NCBI GenBank assembly: GCA_018266455.1
Contig: JAFEAJ010000004.1
Coordinates: 42,951 to 106,950, forward strand
From: Bacteroidota bacterium
Lineage (GTDB): Bacteria > Bacteroidota > Bacteroidia > Chitinophagales > Chitinophagaceae
Reading direction: 5' to 3'
DNA length: 64,000 nucleotides
In this document: in pieces, positions 8,755 through 17,076 of the stretch
How the letters are laid out: each line of letters begins with the position of its first letter
Position numbering within the stretch: the stretch's first letter is position 1
Notes under the pieces: model-generated
Seen by the model: only the letters and a program-made list of their open reading frames with translations
Database searches by the model: none
What the model was told of the DNA's origin: nothing
Position numbers and translations under genes: made by a program

Positions 8755-9528
8755 ATGGCATACGCATTAGTTACAGGAGCCAGCAAAGGCATTGGTAAGG
8801 CCATCGCTGAACAGCTTGCCTCCAAAAAAATTAATTTGCTTTTAGTTGCCAGGTCCGGTGATCTGTTACAATCAGTTGCCAAAAATATTGCTGAAAAATT
8901 CAATGTCAAAGTCGATCACCTGCCCGCTGACCTCTCCCGCGCTGATGCAGCACATGCTGTGTTCGATTGGTGCGTAAAAAATAATTTCGAAATCGAAATT
9001 TTGGTGAACAATGCCGGCTATGGCTTAAGCGGCCTTTTTGAAAAATACACGCCGGAAGAAAACATGAACATGATGCAGGTGAACATGTTTACGCCCGTTC
9101 TGTTATGCCAACTGTTTTTGCCCATGTTGAAGCGACAGAAAAAATCTTACATACTTAACATCGCGAGCTCTGCTGCTTATCAGGCTGTTCCTTATTTGAG
9201 CGTATATGCGGCGAGCAAGGCTTTTATATTAAGCTATAGCCGTGGATTGAGGCATGAACTAAAAAAAACAAACGTTTCAGTAACAGCTGTTTCCCCGGGC
9301 TCTACAGATACTGATTTTGTAGTGCGTGCCCAAATTGGTGAAAAAGGTTTGCAAACTGCTAAGAAAGTGAATATGACAGCAGAAGCCGTTGCAAAAATGG
9401 CAGTAAAAAGCATGTTTGCAGGCAAAGCCGAGGTAATAACAGGTTTCATCAACAAACTTGGTGCATTTATGGTATGGCTAATGCCGAAAAATTTAGTAGA
9501 AAAAACAGCGATGAGGATTTATGAGTGA
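8755..9528 (+). CDS. Short-chain dehydrogenase/reductase
   Basis: A classical SDR of 257 residues. The cofactor loop is TGASKGIG (7-14), followed by NNAG (85-88), catalytic Ser at 138/139, and YxxxK as Y151 and K155 in SVYAASKAF. R33 in LLLVARS after the second strand favours NADP(H). The C-terminal extension (LGAFMVWLMPKNLVEK) is hydrophobic and resembles that of SDRs acting on lipid ketones or fatty acyl chains. The gene sits between PhyH and a convergent M16 protease. A TAAATTTG box at 8739-8746 lies only 8 bases before the start, so a leaderless or near-leaderless mRNA is possible. The substrate is unknown. Confidence 0.85.
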   Translation: MAYALVTGASKGIGKAIAEQLASKKINLLLVARSGDLLQSVAKNIAEKFNVKVDHLPADLSRADAAHAVFDWCVKNNFEIEILVNNAGYGLSGLFEKYTPEENMNMMQVNMFTPVLLCQLFLPMLKRQKKSYILNIASSAAYQAVPYLSVYAASKAFILSYSRGLRHELKKTNVSVTAVSPGSTDTDFVVRAQIGEKGLQTAKKVNMTAEAVAKMAVKSMFAGKAEVITGFINKLGAFMVWLMPKNLVEKTAMRIYE

Positions 9529-9660
9529 AGCTCAAAAAAACTCAGTGCCATACTTTGCTGCATATTCATTGACCACATATTTACCTATACTTAAAGTCCG
9601 CCCTCACACAACAAAGTTGCAATATTCAATGGGCAAAAATTAAGCATGTGCATTAACAAA

Positions 9661-9693
9661 AACCCCTGCACATGTTATTGCAGGGGTTTTTTT
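9661..9693. terminator. Bidirectional terminator between convergent genes
   Basis: CCCCTGCA/TGCAGGGG stem (9663-9670 and 9679-9686) with an 8-base loop. It has an A-rich left flank and seven T on the right, so it can serve both the SDR on the plus strand and the M16 protease on the minus strand. Confidence 0.8.
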
Positions 9694-9714
9694 GTTCTGA
9701 TTTTGAAGCAAAAA

Positions 9715-12537
9715 CTATTTTTCAGGATACAACACTACTTTGATATAATTTTTCATGTCAAGATATTTTTTTGCAGCCTCCTGGATATCCTGTAAAGACA
9801 GTGCCCCTACTTTTTTTGCATATTGCAATATCCAGTTCGGGTCTTCCCGCTCGATCCATGCCGAACTGAGCCCATCTAACCAATACTGGTTTTCTTTCAT
9901 CGCATCTTCATTCTGCTTTTTCATTGTTTCTTTCACTTTTTCGAGGTCTTTTTCTTCTGCGCCTTTTTCCTGCACATCTTTTATAATACCGAATGCTGCA
10001 TGCACGAGCTTATCAACATTTTCAGGGCCGCAAGGAAATGACAAAGAAGCTGAATAATGGTTGTATGGTCTTTTTTCAAAACTGCTGTGCATTCCGCCAC
10101 CATAAATACCGCTCATGTCTTCACGAAGCTTTTCGATGATTTTTATGGTAAGCAAATCAGTCAGCGCTTTTAGTTTGAGCGCTTCTTCTTCGCTGTAAGG
10201 AGCTTCGCCATTAAAAATAACGGTAACCAGGCTTTGTTTTTCTGCCCCTTTTTTAATTGAAGCATCGACCACTCCTTTAACCGGTCTTAAACCAACATCG
10301 GTGAACTTATTTTCTTTTTCAGATGCAGGCAGACTTCCTAAATAGGCTTCCAGCAAAGGTTTGGCCTGTACCAGGTCAATATTGCCCACAAAGGTAAAAT
10401 GCCAACCATAGGCATTGCCGAATATCTCCTTATAAATGGCCAAAGCCCTGTCCAGGTTTATCCTGTCGAAATCTTCTGCATGCGGAAACCCGCCGGCCCA
10501 TGGGTTGTTCGCATATTCAATCTTTGCGAGCGTATCCTGGTAGAAGGCCCTTGGGTTGTTCAACAAATTCTTTATAAAAGATTTTTGGCTGTTAATAAAT
10601 GACTGGAAAAGTGTTTCATCTCTTCTTGGGTCAGTAAAATACAAATGCACCAACTGCAGGAATGTTTCAAAGTCTTTTATGCTGCTGCTGCCCTGCATGC
10701 CTTCATCATGCGCATTAATATATGGCTGAACAGAAACTGTTTTGCCGGACAGGAATTTTTGAAGATCGACCGGAGACAGGTCTTTTACGCCCATTGACTG
10801 TACAATCGTTGCGGCATTCGCTGCATTTTCTTTATCGGCCAATCCATAGTTCCTGGAACCTCCCCAACGCCAGGAATCCATTAAAATCTCATCGTTTTTA
10901 AAATTGGTTGGTTTGATCGTGATGGTGATGCCGTTGCTCAATGTAAGGTTCGTTGTTCCCAGTTCGCTGTCTTTGCTTTCTGTTGTAATTTTTCCCGCAG
11001 GCGGAAGTTTGCTGATCAACGATCTTGCAATGGCTTTTTCTGTGTAAGGCTTCACCGGCAATCGGTAAGCATCGTTTACCATTGCCATCAACTGCAGATT
11101 GGAGGGCAATGCAGATTTCATTTTCTCCGGGGCAGTGATCAGCACAAACCTTCCTTGTTTGCTTTCCGTTTTTGCTGCTACTGCATTCACTTCCTGCAAA
11201 GTGATGCCGGGCAGCACCTGTTTCAGGAACTCATAACGGTTAGCAATACCCACCATCGGTGAATGGCTAAGGTAGTTATTGATGTATCCCTGGACAAAAC
11301 GGCCCGATTCGGTTTTATCTCTGTTCTCATAAGCATTTTCGGTTGCATTCAGCAAACTGCTTTTGGCTCTTTCCAGTTCTGTTTCAAGAAGGCCGAATTT
11401 CTTTACGCTTTCAGTGGTAGAAATGATTGCGTCAACCGCATCTTTAACAGGCTTGTCGCCAAGCAAAGCTACTGAAGTAAAAGCCCTATACCCCCTGACG
11501 AAAGAGCCAAAGCTGGTGCTCCCAAAAATGAAAGGAGGGTTTGCCTGCTGGGTAAGCTCGCTGAGGCGCTGGTTAACGATTCCTGTAAATAAATCTTCTA
11601 TTACTGAAGCCCGGTAGTCAGCCCAGGTAACCATCGGCTTATCTTTTTCAAAATAATTAAAAATCTGGAGCACATTGTACGTTTGCTCCTTATCGGCAAG
11701 CACCATGCTTTCACTTTCTTTTCGTGAAGGTATTGGCGTGATTGCAGGCCTTGGCCTTTCCGGAGGGGCTCCTTTAAAGTGGCTGAAATGTTTTATGATT
11801 TCCTGCTCTGCAACATTGGGGTCTATATCGCCCACCACAACTACTGCTTCCAGATCGGGACGGTACCATGTTTTATAAAAGCGCCTTAAGGTTGCCGGCT
11901 TAAAATGCCTGATTGTATCATCAATGCCAATGGGCAACCGCACCGCATATTTCGAACCATTGAATAACTTTGGGAAATACTTATTTCTCATTCTCTCTGC
12001 TGCGCCCTTGCCCAGGCGGGATTCTTCCAAAACCACTCCTCTTTCCTTGTCAATTTCTGCAGGATCGAGCAAAGCGTTGCCCGCCCAGTCTTCAAGAATG
12101 GTAAAGCCTTTTTCAACTTTTCCGGAATCATCAGAAGGGATGGGAAGTATATAAACCGTTTCATCAAAACCGGTATATGCATTCAGGTCAGCCCCGAACT
12201 GAACACCGATGGATTGAAGATAGTTTACCAGTTCGTTCTTGGGGAAATGAGCAGACCCGTTAAAGTTCATGTGCTCCATCATGTGGGCAAGGCCCCGCTG
12301 GTCATTATCTTCAAGAATGGAGCCGGCATTGACTACCAGGCGCAGCTGCACTTTTTTTTCCGGCTTTTCATTCTTACGGATATAATAAGTAAGGCCGTTG
12401 GCCAGTTTTCCCATTTTCACATTTGGGTCAACTGGCAATTTATCATTAAGATTAAATTGTGAGAAAACGGTTCCTTGCCAGACAAGCGCAACAACCAGGA
12501 AAAGGAAATAACGCGGATAAAATTTTACTTTCTTCAT
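9715..12537 (-). CDS. M16 (insulinase/pitrilysin) family zinc protease, secreted
   Basis: A 940-residue protein with an N-terminal signal sequence (KKVKFYPRY followed by a hydrophobic core). The inverted zinc motif HxxEH is H85-MME-H89 in GLAHMMEHMNFNG. The third ligand is probably E171 in ERGVVLEESR. Its length gives two tandem M16 units, and the second unit lacks HxxEH, as is usual for the inactive half that closes the peptide chamber. It is expected in the periplasm or envelope and degrades unfolded or short peptides. It has its own promoter (12552-12581) and an 8-base distance from the predicted transcript start to ATG. It ends at a shared terminator. Confidence 0.9.
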   Translation of the reverse strand: MKKVKFYPRYFLFLVVALVWQGTVFSQFNLNDKLPVDPNVKMGKLANGLTYYIRKNEKPEKKVQLRLVVNAGSILEDNDQRGLAHMMEHMNFNGSAHFPKNELVNYLQSIGVQFGADLNAYTGFDETVYILPIPSDDSGKVEKGFTILEDWAGNALLDPAEIDKERGVVLEESRLGKGAAERMRNKYFPKLFNGSKYAVRLPIGIDDTIRHFKPATLRRFYKTWYRPDLEAVVVVGDIDPNVAEQEIIKHFSHFKGAPPERPRPAITPIPSRKESESMVLADKEQTYNVLQIFNYFEKDKPMVTWADYRASVIEDLFTGIVNQRLSELTQQANPPFIFGSTSFGSFVRGYRAFTSVALLGDKPVKDAVDAIISTTESVKKFGLLETELERAKSSLLNATENAYENRDKTESGRFVQGYINNYLSHSPMVGIANRYEFLKQVLPGITLQEVNAVAAKTESKQGRFVLITAPEKMKSALPSNLQLMAMVNDAYRLPVKPYTEKAIARSLISKLPPAGKITTESKDSELGTTNLTLSNGITITIKPTNFKNDEILMDSWRWGGSRNYGLADKENAANAATIVQSMGVKDLSPVDLQKFLSGKTVSVQPYINAHDEGMQGSSSIKDFETFLQLVHLYFTDPRRDETLFQSFINSQKSFIKNLLNNPRAFYQDTLAKIEYANNPWAGGFPHAEDFDRINLDRALAIYKEIFGNAYGWHFTFVGNIDLVQAKPLLEAYLGSLPASEKENKFTDVGLRPVKGVVDASIKKGAEKQSLVTVIFNGEAPYSEEEALKLKALTDLLTIKIIEKLREDMSGIYGGGMHSSFEKRPYNHYSASLSFPCGPENVDKLVHAAFGIIKDVQEKGAEEKDLEKVKETMKKQNEDAMKENQYWLDGLSSAWIEREDPNWILQYAKKVGALSLQDIQEAAKKYLDMKNYIKVVLYPEK

Positions 12538-12551
12538 AAAAAAAGTTTTTA

Positions 12552-12581
12552 CAAAATTAACAGTAATGAATAAATGAACAA
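12552..12581 (-). promoter_or_regulatory. Bacteroidota-type promoter of the M16 protease gene
   Basis: Read on the minus strand, TTG (12581-12579), 19 bases, then TAATTTTG (12559-12552). This matches the Bacteroidota consensus TTG-N17-23-TAnnTTTG. The start codon is 15 bases beyond the -7 box. Confidence 0.55.
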
Positions 12582-12604
12582 TTGTTAATGTTCAATTATT
12601 CATT
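12565..12604. repeat. AT-rich imperfect inverted repeat over the M16 promoter
   Basis: Arms 12565-12579 and 12590-12604 (15 bases each, two mismatches) enclose a 10-base loop. The -33 box of the M16 promoter lies in the left arm. It could be a regulator site, an mRNA hairpin for the next transcript, or simple sequence decay. Confidence 0.4.
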
Positions 12605-12653
12605 GTTAATGCGGCTTGACACGAGCCGAATTAACACATATTGCTTGCAACCG

Positions 12654-14312
12654 CTACTTACTGCTGATCACTTCGCTGATGGGCTTCCCGATGCAGCCAT
12701 TTGGCATTTGAATATGCAACATTGCTGAGACAGTTGGAGCAATATCAGTCATGTGCACAACCCGGTTGGTTGAGCCATGACGGATCCCCCAGCCCATGAA
12801 CAAAAGCGGGATATGTGTATCATAAGGGTTCCAGGAACCATGCGTGGTGCCTGTTTTGCCATGGCCTTCAAACCATCCCGGATCCAAAACTATTTGCACC
12901 GGCCCGCTCCTTTTAAAATTATATCCATTAATGATCATTTCTTTTATGGGCTGCGGGATCGGGGCTTCCCCAATTTTTGCCACATCAACGGCATACTGTA
13001 TCCCTGGCTGCTGCTGTAAAAACGCTACTGATATTTTTTTAATCGCATCAAAATCGAGGTGCTGGTCGTAGATCTTTCTCATATCATAATTCACCTGGTA
13101 ATTCTCACCGGACAGGATTAATTTTTGTAGCCCGAATTTCTCCTCCAGTACCTGATTAAGGTTTTTGATGATAGGGCCTGGCAGAAAGAAATCAGCAGGC
13201 AAGTTGTGCTCCTGCATATAGCCAATTGCATGCGCTGCGCCATGATCGGCAGTTAGAAAAACAGTGTAGCGCTCTTTGCCGACCCTTGCATCAAGAAATT
13301 GGAAAAACTTTGCGAGGTCTTTATCCAATCGCAAATACGTGTCTTCCGCTTCTATTGAATTTGGGCCGAAAAAATGGCCCACATAGTCGGTAGATGCACA
13401 GTTAATGGTAAGAAAGTCTGTGGCTTTGCCATTTCCTAAACCCTCATTTTCCACTACTGCTCTTGCAAAATCCAGGGTCAACGTGTTGCCGAAAGGGCTT
13501 TGGCGAAAACTGCCTTTGCTGGTTTCATAATTTTTTTTCATGTCATGAGGGAAAGATGAAACTGTTTCTCCTTTGAATTTCCCTTCATAAGGCTGGTTAT
13601 CCGAATCGCTTTGGACATAAGTGCTGATGGGATAGAGGGTGTTCCAACCGTTGTGCACCAATTGTGCAATTTCGTTTTTGTTATTAAAGGCATTTACCCA
13701 CTCGGGCAATTGCGGCATATAATAAGAACTGCTAATAAAATGGCCGCTTGCATCATCGAGCCAATAGGCAGCATTGGCGGTATGCCCTGCGGGCAAGATT
13801 GCTGCCCTGTCTTTAAGTGAAATGCCAATGACCCTCGACTGGTAATTGGTTGCGATGCGAAGTTCATCAGTAACTGTAGAAACCAATAAATTTCTTGGGG
13901 ACATTTTCCCGTCTTCCGATTCGTTGCCTATGCTTCGCACGGTGCTATCAGATGTGCAGTACATGTGCTGGCCGGAAAGCTGCTCAATCCAGTCATTCCC
14001 TGTTATCCCATTTATTGCCGGAACAGAACCGGTAAAAATACAGCTATGCCCTACTGCAGTAAAAGAAGGCAGGTGGATGATCATTGTGTTTTCGCAGGAA
14101 AACCCTTCATTGATGAGGCGCTTAAATCCTCCATTTCCATAACGGCCGTAATACCTGTACAAATAATCCCACCGCATTTGGTCAACCACAATGCCCACCA
14201 CCAATTTCGGCCTGCTGATCACCGCAGTTGCGCTGTTGTTGATTTTTGTTTGAGAGAAAGAAAAAAAGGCAATGAATAGAAAAAAAATGCAAGCAACCGA
14301 TTTCCGTATCAT
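12654..14312 (-). CDS. PafA-like alkaline phosphatase, secreted
   Basis: A 552-residue alkaline phosphatase superfamily enzyme with a signal peptide (cleavage near SFSQT). The features fit the PafA class, which has a threonine nucleophile. Metal ligand D44 lies in VVDQMRWDY, probable nucleophile T85 in LPSFTAVGH, and N106 in GITGNDW. The pair K and R is in ISLKDRAAILPAGH, and the bimetal site is TADHGAAH. By family knowledge PafA is a phosphate-insensitive periplasmic phosphomonoesterase abundant in Bacteroidota. Exact specificity (mono- or diester) cannot be decided. A CAAATGTA (minus-strand TACATTTG) box at 14327-14334 lies upstream. Confidence 0.88.
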   Translation of the reverse strand: MIRKSVACIFFLFIAFFSFSQTKINNSATAVISRPKLVVGIVVDQMRWDYLYRYYGRYGNGGFKRLINEGFSCENTMIIHLPSFTAVGHSCIFTGSVPAINGITGNDWIEQLSGQHMYCTSDSTVRSIGNESEDGKMSPRNLLVSTVTDELRIATNYQSRVIGISLKDRAAILPAGHTANAAYWLDDASGHFISSSYYMPQLPEWVNAFNNKNEIAQLVHNGWNTLYPISTYVQSDSDNQPYEGKFKGETVSSFPHDMKKNYETSKGSFRQSPFGNTLTLDFARAVVENEGLGNGKATDFLTINCASTDYVGHFFGPNSIEAEDTYLRLDKDLAKFFQFLDARVGKERYTVFLTADHGAAHAIGYMQEHNLPADFFLPGPIIKNLNQVLEEKFGLQKLILSGENYQVNYDMRKIYDQHLDFDAIKKISVAFLQQQPGIQYAVDVAKIGEAPIPQPIKEMIINGYNFKRSGPVQIVLDPGWFEGHGKTGTTHGSWNPYDTHIPLLFMGWGIRHGSTNRVVHMTDIAPTVSAMLHIQMPNGCIGKPISEVISSK

Positions 14313-14455
14313 TAAAAATTTTTGAGCAAATGTATTTTAAATATGCATTAACTGCCATGCTGGTAAAGTTGTTTTTATGAGAACAGGCAATATTTTTTCG
14401 GATACTTTTGCATTCGCCCAATCGAATAAACATAGCACTGTTCATACTGCCGAAC

Positions 14456-14485
14456 TTGGCCTTTAACCTAAATACATTAATTTTG
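14456..14485 (+). promoter_or_regulatory. Bacteroidota-type promoter of the spt gene
   Basis: TTG at 14456-14458, a 19-base spacer and TAATTTTG at 14478-14485. The start codon of the serine palmitoyltransferase follows at 14520. Confidence 0.55.
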
Positions 14486-14519
14486 CCGCAATTTTTAGTA
14501 TAATAAACTTTAATAATTT

Positions 14520-15773
14520 ATGGCCGATCTTTTTGAAAGATTAATAAAAAATTATGGCCCTATTGGCCAGCATCGCGAAAGAGCGCATGGATATTTCGCT
14601 TTTCCAAAACTCGAAGGCGAGATAGACAGCCACATGAAGTTTCGTGGGAAAGAAATGATCGTATGGAGCCTCAACAATTATCTTGGCCTTGCCAATCATC
14701 CTGAGGTCAGAAAAGCTGATGCCGATGCTGCAAAAGCTTATGGGCTTGCAACGCCCATGGGCGCCCGCATGATGAGCGGCAACACCAACTATCATGAGCA
14801 ACTGGAAAAAGAGCTTGCCGAGTTTGTTCACAAAGAAGATGCAGCATTGCTCAATTACGGCTACCAGGGGATGGTCAGCATTATTGATGTATTATGCAGC
14901 CGGCATGATGTGGTGGTGTATGATGCCGAATCGCACGCGTGCATCATTGACGGGCTGAGGCTACATCCCGGCCATCGATATGTTTTTAAACACAACGAGG
15001 TGGATGATTGCGAAAAACAATTGCAACGGGCAACAGCTTTGATCGAAAAACAAAAGGCTGGCGGCATCCTGGTCATTACAGAGGGCGTGTTTGGAATGGC
15101 TGGCGACCAGGGAAGATTAAAGGAAATAGCAGCTTTAAAAAACAAGTACCAGTTCCGTTTGCTGGTTGATGATGCACATGGCTTTGGCACACTTGGCAAA
15201 ACCGGTGCTGGCGCAGGTGAAGAGCAGGGGGCCCAGGATAAAATAGATTTGTATTTTTCCACATTCGCCAAATCAATGGCGTCCATTGGCGCCTTTGTAG
15301 CTGGCGATAAAACGGTCATCGACTATATCCGTTATAATATTCGCAGCCAGATATTTGCCAAAAGTCTTCCCATGCCATTTGTACTGGGCAATTTAAAACG
15401 GCTTGAACTGCTCCGCAATCACCCCGAGCTGAAAAGAAAACTGTGGGACAATGCACTGAAACTGCAAAACGGGTTGAAAGAAAAAGGGTTCGACATCGGC
15501 AAAACAGATTCGGTGGTTACACCGGTTTATATGAAAGGCGATATCCCTGAAGCAACGGCCATGGTAACTGATCTTCGCGAAAATTACGGCATCTTCTGTT
15601 CTATTGTTGTTTATCCGGTTATCCCGAAGGGGCATATCATTTACAGGCTCATTCCCACTTCGGTTCATACCGATGCAGATATAAAAGCTACCTTGCATGC
15701 TTTTGAAGAAACAAAAAGGAAATTAGATGCAGGCGAATATAAAGTTGAAGCCATCCCCCACATGGCGGGTTAA
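14520..15773 (+). CDS. spt: Serine palmitoyltransferase-type PLP enzyme (alpha-oxoamine synthase)
   Basis: A 417-residue fold-type I PLP enzyme of the alpha-oxoamine synthase group. Key residues are the ring-stacking H139 in DAESHAC, the PLP-binding DDAH (217-220) and the Schiff-base lysine K251 in FSTFAKSMASIGAF. The N-terminal block NYGPIGQHRERAHGYFAFPK and the stretch MGARMMSGNTNYHEQLE resemble the Bacteroidota serine palmitoyltransferase. That enzyme condenses serine with an acyl-CoA to start sphingolipid synthesis in the cytosol. 2-Amino-3-ketobutyrate ligase and AONS are the main alternatives, but these N-terminal features favour Spt. It has its own promoter and a strong terminator. Confidence 0.82.
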   Translation: MADLFERLIKNYGPIGQHRERAHGYFAFPKLEGEIDSHMKFRGKEMIVWSLNNYLGLANHPEVRKADADAAKAYGLATPMGARMMSGNTNYHEQLEKELAEFVHKEDAALLNYGYQGMVSIIDVLCSRHDVVVYDAESHACIIDGLRLHPGHRYVFKHNEVDDCEKQLQRATALIEKQKAGGILVITEGVFGMAGDQGRLKEIAALKNKYQFRLLVDDAHGFGTLGKTGAGAGEEQGAQDKIDLYFSTFAKSMASIGAFVAGDKTVIDYIRYNIRSQIFAKSLPMPFVLGNLKRLELLRNHPELKRKLWDNALKLQNGLKEKGFDIGKTDSVVTPVYMKGDIPEATAMVTDLRENYGIFCSIVVYPVIPKGHIIYRLIPTSVHTDADIKATLHAFEETKRKLDAGEYKVEAIPHMAG

Positions 15774-15796
15774 TATGCTGCTAAAATAACTACGAA

Positions 15797-15824
15797 AACG
15801 GCCGCTTACCAGGGCCGTTTTTTT
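15797..15824 (+). terminator. Terminator of spt
   Basis: AACGGCC/GGCCGTT stem with a short loop and a run of seven T, 24 bases after the spt stop codon. Confidence 0.8.
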
Positions 15825-15911
15825 GTAAACAAATTTTTTTATACAAATAAAACAAACCGCCTCGAAGGGTTTTCCTGATGAAACATCAAAACGGGCGGTT
15901 CACTAAAACAA

Positions 15912-15932
15912 AAAGCCTCCCTTGCGGGAGGC
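15912..15932 (-). terminator. Terminator of the thioredoxin-like gene (minus strand)
   Basis: AGCCTCCC/GGGAGGCT perfect stem with a TTGC loop. The T-run (TTTTTG) is on the minus strand side, matching a transcript from the gene at 16098-16622. Confidence 0.75.
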
Positions 15933-16097
15933 TGCACTAATCAAATACCATTAACCATTAAACCTTATCCTATGAAAAACCAAAGATAGTATTATTTAAT
16001 GTTGAAACAATGTTGGAGAAATTGATTTTTTACCCAAAAACCATCAAAATTGACCAATATCAATCAATCATGCCTGCAGTTTCGAACTTACCACGGC

Positions 16098-16622
16098 CTA
16101 CCAACTGTGCTTAAAATTTTTTTGATATTCATCGAAAGGAACTTTGTTGTAGCTGCCCTCAGCAAAATATTTCAGGATCAGCTCCATGTCCTTGGTTTCG
16201 AGGTAACCGGGTATGGCCTGCGGGCCGCTGCCATCTGCAGGAATGATGATGGTAGTCGGGAATGCCAGGCGGCCATGAGTCATATACACAGCAAATTCAT
16301 TGGTTTTATAGGAAGGATCATAATTATATGATTTTTCCTGCCATACCAACTTTTCGCGTGTTTCGGCATTGACTCTTACAGTATAAAATTTATTTTGCAA
16401 ATAATTGATGACGCCTTTATTGGTGTAGGTTTTTTTGTCCATCACTTTGCACCACCCGCACCAATCTGTGTACAGGTCGATCAGCACCGGCCTTGTTTCT
16501 TTTTTAAGGCTTGCTTCTGCTTCAGCAAGGCTTATCCACTTAACGCGTTCTGTTTTAGGAGCTGTTGAAGCAAAAAATAAAATCAACAAGGCTGATAAAA
16601 AAAGGGGCTTAATGTTTTCCAT
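16098..16622 (-). CDS. Thioredoxin-fold protein with CGWC motif
   Basis: The protein has 174 residues from the chosen ATG at 16622. Reading further upstream uses unlikely sequence, and this start gives a clear signal peptide or membrane anchor (PLFLSALLILFFAST). The redox motif CGWC is C55-C58 in IDLYTDWCGWCKVMDKKTY, followed by the cis-Pro region FPTTIIIPADG. This pattern fits the thioredoxin_7/DUF255-like group. It probably faces the periplasm and acts in disulfide reduction or isomerisation. The partner cannot be inferred, because its neighbours (spt and a barrel-like hypothetical) are unrelated. It is followed by a terminator at 15912-15932. Confidence 0.8.
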   Translation of the reverse strand: MENIKPLFLSALLILFFASTAPKTERVKWISLAEAEASLKKETRPVLIDLYTDWCGWCKVMDKKTYTNKGVINYLQNKFYTVRVNAETREKLVWQEKSYNYDPSYKTNEFAVYMTHGRLAFPTTIIIPADGSGPQAIPGYLETKDMELILKYFAEGSYNKVPFDEYQKNFKHSW

Positions 16623-17076
16623 CGTAATTTTATTGACCAGTGTTTGTTGTTGCTGCCCATATTTGAAAAAATGAAGCGCTTCGCGCAAAGAACAGGACAA
16701 AACACGCACAGCACCCCGGGCTACCAAAAATAGAAAGCAATCCTTTTTCCCATTCTATCGTAACAGAGTGAAATGGTATGTTGCAATAACCCTGGGTATA
16801 ACGAACAAATAAAAGGCCAAGTATATACCACCGAGCAGTTTTCTTGTATAGTTTTGTTTGCATCATAGAAAACGCCGAGCGCGGAGCTACAACATTTTGA
16901 TTCCCCTCGCCACTGGTGTTGTGCGTTTGATTGTGCTAAGCTCAGCAACAGCCAATGTATAATACCATGTTGTTGGTGCTGCCCAACGCACATGCCTATG
17001 CGAAACACAACCAACGGCATCGGAGAGCTTCGCCCCATGCAACCGCCTGCAAGCAGCTAAATAAATTTAAGCCACT
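16623..17076. other. Gene-free 450-base gap, relatively GC-rich
   Basis: No supported gene lies on either strand. The gap holds two imperfect copies of a GTTGTTG.CTGCCCA motif at 16646-16659 and 16969-16985 and several short palindromes. It may be the remains of a repeat element. Nothing functional can be assigned. Confidence 0.4.

Larger units (their letters stand above)
15774..16097. other. Gene-free gap with three hairpins
   Basis: No gene is recognisable. The gap holds the spt terminator (15797-15824), a long-range inverted repeat AACCGCC/GGCGGTT (15854-15860 and 15894-15900), and a minus-strand terminator (15912-15932). A phrase ending in ATGAAAAACCAAAGATAG near 15972 is a five-codon open frame only. 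Confidence 0.5.

Noticed and set aside
16960..16990. Possible integron attC-like site (GCCCAAC)
   Set aside because: No matching GTTRRRY core within the expected distance on either strand and no integrase nearby.
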